Below, one piece after another: positions 6,239 through 9,097 of a stretch of 9,097 bases of DNA (the stretch's first letter is position 1; each line of letters opens with the position of its first letter). Position numbers and translations under genes: made by a program. Source of the stretch: Anaerolineales bacterium (GTDB taxonomy: Bacteria; Chloroflexota; Anaerolineae; 4572-78; J111); contig JAAUSP010000291.1 of the NCBI GenBank assembly GCA_012032575.1, positions 1-9,097 of the forward strand, read 5' to 3'. Below the pieces are notes generated by a model that ran no database searches, was not told the origin of the DNA, and saw only the letters and a program-made list of their open reading frames with translations.

Positions 6239-6250
6239 AAGGCCATAAAC

Positions 6251-6286
6251 AGGTAGCAAGTAGCAAAGTAACAGGTAGCAAAATTG
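6251..6286. repeat. Degenerate heptamer array AGGTAGC/AAGTAGC
   Basis: Units read AGGTAGC, AAGTAGC, AAAGTAAC (8 bases), AGGTAGC, then AAAATTG. The 10-mer CAGGTAGCAA is repeated exactly at 6250-6259 and 6272-6281. Confidence 0.7.
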
Positions 6287-6297
6287 ACTTCCCGCTC

Positions 6298-6355
6298 TGA
6301 GTTCCTATGAGTTCCCTCAGTTCCCAGAGACTTCAGAGAAACTCATGGAACTCAT
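6298..6355. repeat. GAGTTCC repeat cluster with inverted copy
   Basis: Imperfect 9 to 10-base units carry GAGTTCC or CAGTTCC three times (6298-6323). They are followed by the complementary copy: ATGAGTTCC (6307-6315) matches GGAACTCAT (6347-6355) as a perfect 9-bp inverted repeat 31 bases apart. Confidence 0.65.
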
Positions 6356-6377
6356 TCTTTGATAATCACGGCCCCCC

Positions 6378-6405
6378 TGTCTGCCGTCTACTGTCTACCG
6401 TCTAC
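6378..6405. repeat. Heptamer array YGTCTAC
   Basis: Four units in phase read TGTCTGC, CGTCTAC, TGTCTAC, CGTCTAC. The array ends 9 bases before the AGGAG (6415-6419) that serves the C-S lyase gene. Confidence 0.8.
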
Positions 6406-6428
6406 CCTTATCCCAGGAGTCATTATTT

Positions 6429-7589
6429 ATGAACTATAACTTCGATCAATACATCGAGCGCCGGGGCGGCGAAAGCTACAAGTGGCACGATTACGGCGAC
6501 GACGTGCTGCCATTGTGGGTGGCCGACATGGATTTTGCCGTAGCAGAGCCGGTGATGCGGGCGCTACAGGAGCGGGTGGCGCACGGCATTTTTGGCTATG
6601 GCCGGCCCGCGCCGGAACTGTCTGACGTTATCTGCGAACGGATGCAGCAGCTCTATCACTGGACCGTCAGCCCGGACCAGATCATTTTTCTGCCCGGCCT
6701 GGTGACCGGCCTCAACGTGATCAGCCGGGCGGTCGGTTCGCCGGGGTCGGGGGTGCTGGTTCAAACCCCGGTTTACCCGCCTTTTCTCAAAGCGCCGTTG
6801 AACCACGGGCGCATCCTTGATGGCAGCGAGTTGATCGCCCGGCGTGAGGGCCGGCGGTTAACTTACGAGCTGGACGACGCTGCCTTTGAGGCGGCCATTA
6901 CCCCCCGGACTGGCATGTTTATCCTGTGCAATCCGCACAATCCGGTGGGCCGCTGCTACACCGCCGCCGAGTTGACCCGCATGGCCGAAATCTGCCTCCG
7001 CCACAATTTGGTCATCTGTTCCGACGAGATTCACTGTGATCTGCTGCTCGACAACGCTCGACACATCCCCATAGCCAGCCTGTCCCCCGAAATTGCCGAC
7101 CGAACCATCACCCTGATGGCCCCCAGCAAAACCTTTAACCTGGCCGGGTTGAAGTGCAGCTTTGCGATTGTAGCCAACGCCGAACTGCGCCGCCGCCTCA
7201 ACCGGGTTGTAGCCGGCATGGCCCTCGCCGTGAATGTCATGGGCTTAACCGCAGCCCTGGCGGCTTATCGTGATGGCGGCGAGTGGCTGGACCAACTGCG
7301 GGTCTATCTGACGGCCAACCGGGATTATGTGGTTAACTATGTTGAGGAATATCTGCCCGGCCTGACCACTACGGTGCCCGAAGCCACCTATCTGGCCTGG
7401 TTCGACTGCCGGGAGGCGGGTATCGAGGACAACCCCTATCAATTCTTTTTGAAGCAGGCCCGCGTCGCCCTCAACGACGGCGCTCATTTTGGGCCGGGCG
7501 GCGATGGTTTTGTCCGGCTCAACTTTGGCTGTCCCCGCTCCATCCTCACCGAGGCGCTGGAGCAGATGCGGACAGCGCTAAACGGTTGA
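6429..7589 (+). CDS. patB: MalY/PatB-type pyridoxal-phosphate C-S lyase (cystathionine beta-lyase-like aminotransferase fold)
   Basis: This fold type I PLP enzyme (386 residues, the usual family length) is expected to cleave C-S bonds of cystathionine or cysteine conjugates, giving homocysteine or thiols, pyruvate and ammonia. Diagnostic segments are present in order: LPLWVADMDF near the N-terminus, TPVYPPF, NPHNPVGR with the cofactor-contacting N171, SDEIHCDL with D199, SKTFNLAGLKCSF with the Schiff-base lysine K234, and FVRLNFGCPR with the carboxylate-binding R363. The ATG follows AGGAG (6415-6419) at 9 bases. It seems to be a single-gene unit: the hairpin at 7599-7633 follows its stop, and the peptidase lies divergently upstream. 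MalY of E. coli also binds the MalT regulator, but nothing here suggests that. The exact substrate is undetermined, so the symbol is a family label. Confidence 0.92.
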   Translation: MNYNFDQYIERRGGESYKWHDYGDDVLPLWVADMDFAVAEPVMRALQERVAHGIFGYGRPAPELSDVICERMQQLYHWTVSPDQIIFLPGLVTGLNVISRAVGSPGSGVLVQTPVYPPFLKAPLNHGRILDGSELIARREGRRLTYELDDAAFEAAITPRTGMFILCNPHNPVGRCYTAAELTRMAEICLRHNLVICSDEIHCDLLLDNARHIPIASLSPEIADRTITLMAPSKTFNLAGLKCSFAIVANAELRRRLNRVVAGMALAVNVMGLTAALAAYRDGGEWLDQLRVYLTANRDYVVNYVEEYLPGLTTTVPEATYLAWFDCREAGIEDNPYQFFLKQARVALNDGAHFGPGGDGFVRLNFGCPRSILTEALEQMRTALNG

Positions 7590-7598
7590 GAAAATAAC

Positions 7599-7633
7599 TC
7601 AGGAGTGCAAAAGCTTTGCTTTTGCACTCCTGA
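7599..7633 (+). terminator. Strong hairpin after the C-S lyase gene, possible terminator
   Basis: A perfect 16-bp stem (7599-7614 with 7618-7633) closes a 3-base TTT loop, 9 bases after the stop codon. Its stability and position suit transcription termination or mRNA 3'-end protection. The following bases are CTCCCCTCC rather than a T-tract, so intrinsic termination is uncertain. Confidence 0.55.
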
Positions 7634-7723
7634 CTCCCCTCCTTATGACCCCGGTCACATCAAACGTATGACCTCCCGCACCTAAACAGGTGACCGGCGG
7701 CACTACCGAGCCCTGTTCACTTT

Positions 7724-7732
7724 TGCTATACT
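7724..7732 (+). promoter_or_regulatory. Candidate extended -10 promoter element
   Basis: TGC followed by TATACT (7727-7732) forms an extended -10 element. There is no good -35, but the cluster of GGTCA/TGACC half-sites at 7646-7697 lies where an activator could act. No gene begins within the next 240 bases. Confidence 0.3.
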
Positions 7733-7792
7733 TCCCTCCATAGCCCAACGGAAATCAAACTTTCGTCGCCTCTACAATACAACTTTTGATGG

Positions 7793-7821
7793 ATGACGCT
7801 GCACCCGACTCGCGGTTATAA
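7793..7821 (+). promoter_or_regulatory. Candidate secondary promoter upstream of the TetR gene
   Basis: A perfect TATAAT (7816-7821) sits 17 bases after ATGACG (7793-7798, 4 of 6 to consensus). The 7-mer GTTATAA in the same CGGTTATAAT context occurs at 2561-2570 before the zinc-ribbon gene. Confidence 0.3.
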
Positions 7822-7911
7822 TCCAGGCATAGGCTCGAAAAATAAAAGTATGTCCGATAAACGGGCAGTGTCAGAATTTAGAACATTTTACAAACTCTTA
7901 ACACAAAACGA

Positions 7912-7940
7912 TTGACAAACAATCAGGGGTTTGATACAAT
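7912..7940 (+). promoter_or_regulatory. Near-consensus promoter with embedded operator-like repeat for the TetR gene
   Basis: TTGACA (7912-7917), exactly 17 bases, TACAAT (7935-7940). An inverted repeat CAAAC (7916-7920) / GTTTG (7929-7933) sits between the two elements, the usual place for a TetR operator. TTTTACAAAC occurs on both sides at 7886-7895 and 7960-7969. Start expected near 7947, a leader of about 35 bases. Confidence 0.7.
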
Positions 7941-7981
7941 AATTTCCGCACATTGTTCGTTTTACAAACATTATTCAGAAA

Positions 7982-8617
7982 ATGACAGAACTTTCACCTC
8001 GCCAACGGCGCTATCACAAAACTAAAGAAACCATTCTGCAAGCGGCCAGAGAGATTATTGCCGAAAAAGGCTCGGATGGTTTATCGCTGCGCGAGTTGGC
8101 CCGCCGGATTGATTACAGCCCCTCGGGGTTGTACGAGTACTTTAGCAGCAAAGAAGAGATCGTTACCGCTGTGTGTGTCGAAGGGTTGGGGCTGCTGAGC
8201 GATTATTTGAACCGTGCCCCGGCCAATCTGACGCCGGCCGAACGGCTGATGGAAATGGGTCTGGCCTACCTGGATTTTGCCCGCGAGCATCCCGAACATT
8301 TTCGTTTAATCTTTGCCTCGCTCAGCCACGAACAGACCCATCTGGCCGAAGAGGCCATGAACGGCGACTCGCCCTACCATCTGCTGCTTGAGGCAGTTCA
8401 GGCAGTGATTGCCACCGGCGAGTTCAGCGTCAACGAAGAGTTTAACCTGGAAGATATGGCCTTTAGCCTGTGGGCGCTGGTACACGGATTGGCCGTGTTG
8501 GAACAAACCCACTTAAAGAATTTTCAACAGGAAGCCCCCACCCAACTGTATCGCCGCGCTCTGCGTGTCTTTGGCGAAGGGCTGAAAAATAAAAACTTTT
8601 TGCCGGATAACTCGTAG
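7982..8617 (+). CDS. TetR family regulator with WHG-type C-terminal domain
   Basis: This is a complete 211-residue repressor-type regulator. Residues about 14-60 form the TetR helix-turn-helix (KETILQAAREIIAEKG, then LSLRELARRIDYSPSGLYEYFSSKEEI). The ligand-binding half contains LWALVHGLAVLE with W164, H168 and G169, the WHG signature of one TetR C-terminal family. The ATG at 7982 has no strong Shine-Dalgarno sequence, but no better in-frame start lies close by and the N-terminus is typical. Eighty-two bases downstream, on the same strand, begins a membrane-fusion lipoprotein. I infer that it regulates itself and an efflux operon, releasing the promoter when it binds a toxic hydrophobic compound. 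The ligand is unknown. Confidence 0.92.
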   Translation: MTELSPRQRRYHKTKETILQAAREIIAEKGSDGLSLRELARRIDYSPSGLYEYFSSKEEIVTAVCVEGLGLLSDYLNRAPANLTPAERLMEMGLAYLDFAREHPEHFRLIFASLSHEQTHLAEEAMNGDSPYHLLLEAVQAVIATGEFSVNEEFNLEDMAFSLWALVHGLAVLEQTHLKNFQQEAPTQLYRRALRVFGEGLKNKNFLPDNS

Positions 8618-8699
8618 AGTCAACGGGAAACAGTAAAGAAATTATTAGAGCACGCATGGCAGCTTTTATCCGATGCCTGCAATTACGAAGGAGCAAGTG

Positions 8700-9097
8700 A
8701 TGAATCTCAAACTTATTACGACAACTTTCATATTGACCTTAGCTATGGGTGTCACCGCTGCTTGTGGCGGCGGCGAAGCGCCCACGGCTGAGCCGGTTGC
8801 CGAAGCGCAAGCCGCTGAAGGTCCGGCGGTTGTCTCCGCCGAAGCGTTTGTGGTGCCGGTGGACGAGGCCAACCTCTCTTTTGAGGTCGGCGGACGGGTA
8901 GCCGACCTCAAGGTTGAAGAAGGCGACACCGTGGCTAAAGGCGACGTGCTGGCTCAACTCGACCAGACCACCTATCAAGCCAGTCTGGCTGCCGCCGAAG
9001 CCGGCCTGCTCCAAGCCGAGGCCAACCTGGTCAAAGCCCAAGCCGACCTGGCCAAAACCGAGGCTCCGGCCACGCCCGAACAGATTGCCCAGCTCAA
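8700..9097 (+). CDS. HlyD/MacA-type membrane-fusion lipoprotein (efflux), 3'-truncated by window end
   Basis: The ATG at 8700 follows AAGGAG (8688-8693) at 6 bases, and the frame stays open to the window end (132 codons seen). A signal peptide with a hydrophobic core (residues 4-18) ends in a lipobox-like TAAC, so C22 should be lipidated and the protein anchored outside the membrane. A low-complexity A/E/P linker follows. Then FEVGGRVADLKVEEGDTVAKGDVLAQLD (residues 61-86) is the biotinyl-lipoyl-like half motif of periplasmic adaptor proteins. Alanine-rich heptads from about 90 to 120 start the coiled-coil hairpin. Such adaptors couple an ABC or RND pump to export. The pump gene is presumably just beyond the window. 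Position behind the TetR gene, with no obvious terminator between, suggests co-transcription. Confidence 0.85.
   Translation, partial: MNLKLITTTFILTLAMGVTAACGGGEAPTAEPVAEAQAAEGPAVVSAEAFVVPVDEANLSFEVGGRVADLKVEEGDTVAKGDVLAQLDQTTYQASLAAAEAGLLQAEANLVKAQADLAKTEAPATPEQIAQL

Larger units (their letters stand above)
6068..6428. other. Divergent, repeat-filled intergenic region
   Basis: No gene is visible in these 361 bases. Much of the region consists of short degenerate tandem arrays: 6091-6118, 6251-6286, 6298-6355 and 6378-6405. It also contains one candidate rightward promoter (6210-6238). I found no convincing leftward promoter for the peptidase. Confidence 0.7.
7590..7981. other. Long regulatory spacer before the second TetR gene
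   Basis: These 392 bases contain no gene I can support. They hold the hairpin at 7599-7633, a cluster of TGACC/GGTCA half-sites (7646-7697), three promoter-like sites (7724-7732, 7793-7821, 7912-7940) and repeated ACAAAC motifs around the last one. Confidence 0.6.

Noticed and set aside
6091..6405. CRISPR array
   Set aside because: Units are 7-10 bases, adjacent and without spacers, and there are no cas genes.
8618..8699. Terminator or promoter between the TetR gene and the fusion-protein gene
   Set aside because: I could find neither a convincing stem with T-run nor -35/-10 elements, so co-transcription is the simpler reading.

Overview
This 9.1 kb window comes from a moderately GC-rich bacterium. 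Genes outside the middle run at about 60 percent GC in lines I counted by hand. Gene content and the heptamer-rich intergenic DNA fit a Chloroflexota (Anaerolineae-like) genome. That placement is an inference from style and family content; there is no rRNA or other phylogenetic marker here.

Layout. The window opens inside a TetR-type regulator (2-517, +). It converges on a long-chain acyl-CoA synthetase of the FadD type (556-2307, -). Next comes an AT-rich stretch, about 2400-4360. It holds a zinc-ribbon membrane protein split by a frameshift (2732-3380, +) and an overlapping two-gene toxin-antitoxin pair with a PIN ribonuclease (3706-4354, +). The pair converges, with 7 bases between stop codons, on an M3-family oligoendopeptidase (4362-6067, -). 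Its catalytic part is intact, but its C-terminus is broken by two single-base insertions. A repeat-filled divergent spacer (6068-6428) separates it from a complete MalY/PatB-type C-S lyase (6429-7589, +). A 392-base spacer with a strong hairpin and several promoter-like sites leads to a second TetR regulator with a WHG-type C-terminus (7982-8617, +). Behind it is the start of a lipoprotein membrane-fusion protein of the HlyD/MacA type (8700 to the window end, +).

How the genes fit together. The TetR and membrane-fusion genes at the right end look like the start of a self-regulated efflux operon. Its promoter is close to consensus (TTGACA, 17 bases, TACAAT) and is surrounded by CAAAC/GTTTG repeats that could be operators. 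The antitoxin and PIN genes form a translationally coupled toxin-antitoxin module with its own promoter and an 18-base palindrome upstream. The acyl-CoA synthetase, peptidase and C-S lyase are ordinary metabolic genes, each apparently transcribed alone.

Most unusual. The spacers carry degenerate tandem arrays with 7-base periodicity, each with a different unit. One pair of arrays is inverted and makes a long hairpin, and several arrays run out into a similar AATTT-type tail. I see no clear undescribed multi-gene system. The best candidates for new biology are these heptamer arrays, the zinc-ribbon membrane protein with its leader region, and the operator-like architecture before the second TetR gene. 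All three suspected frameshifts are single extra bases, so assembly error must be excluded before they are called pseudogenes.
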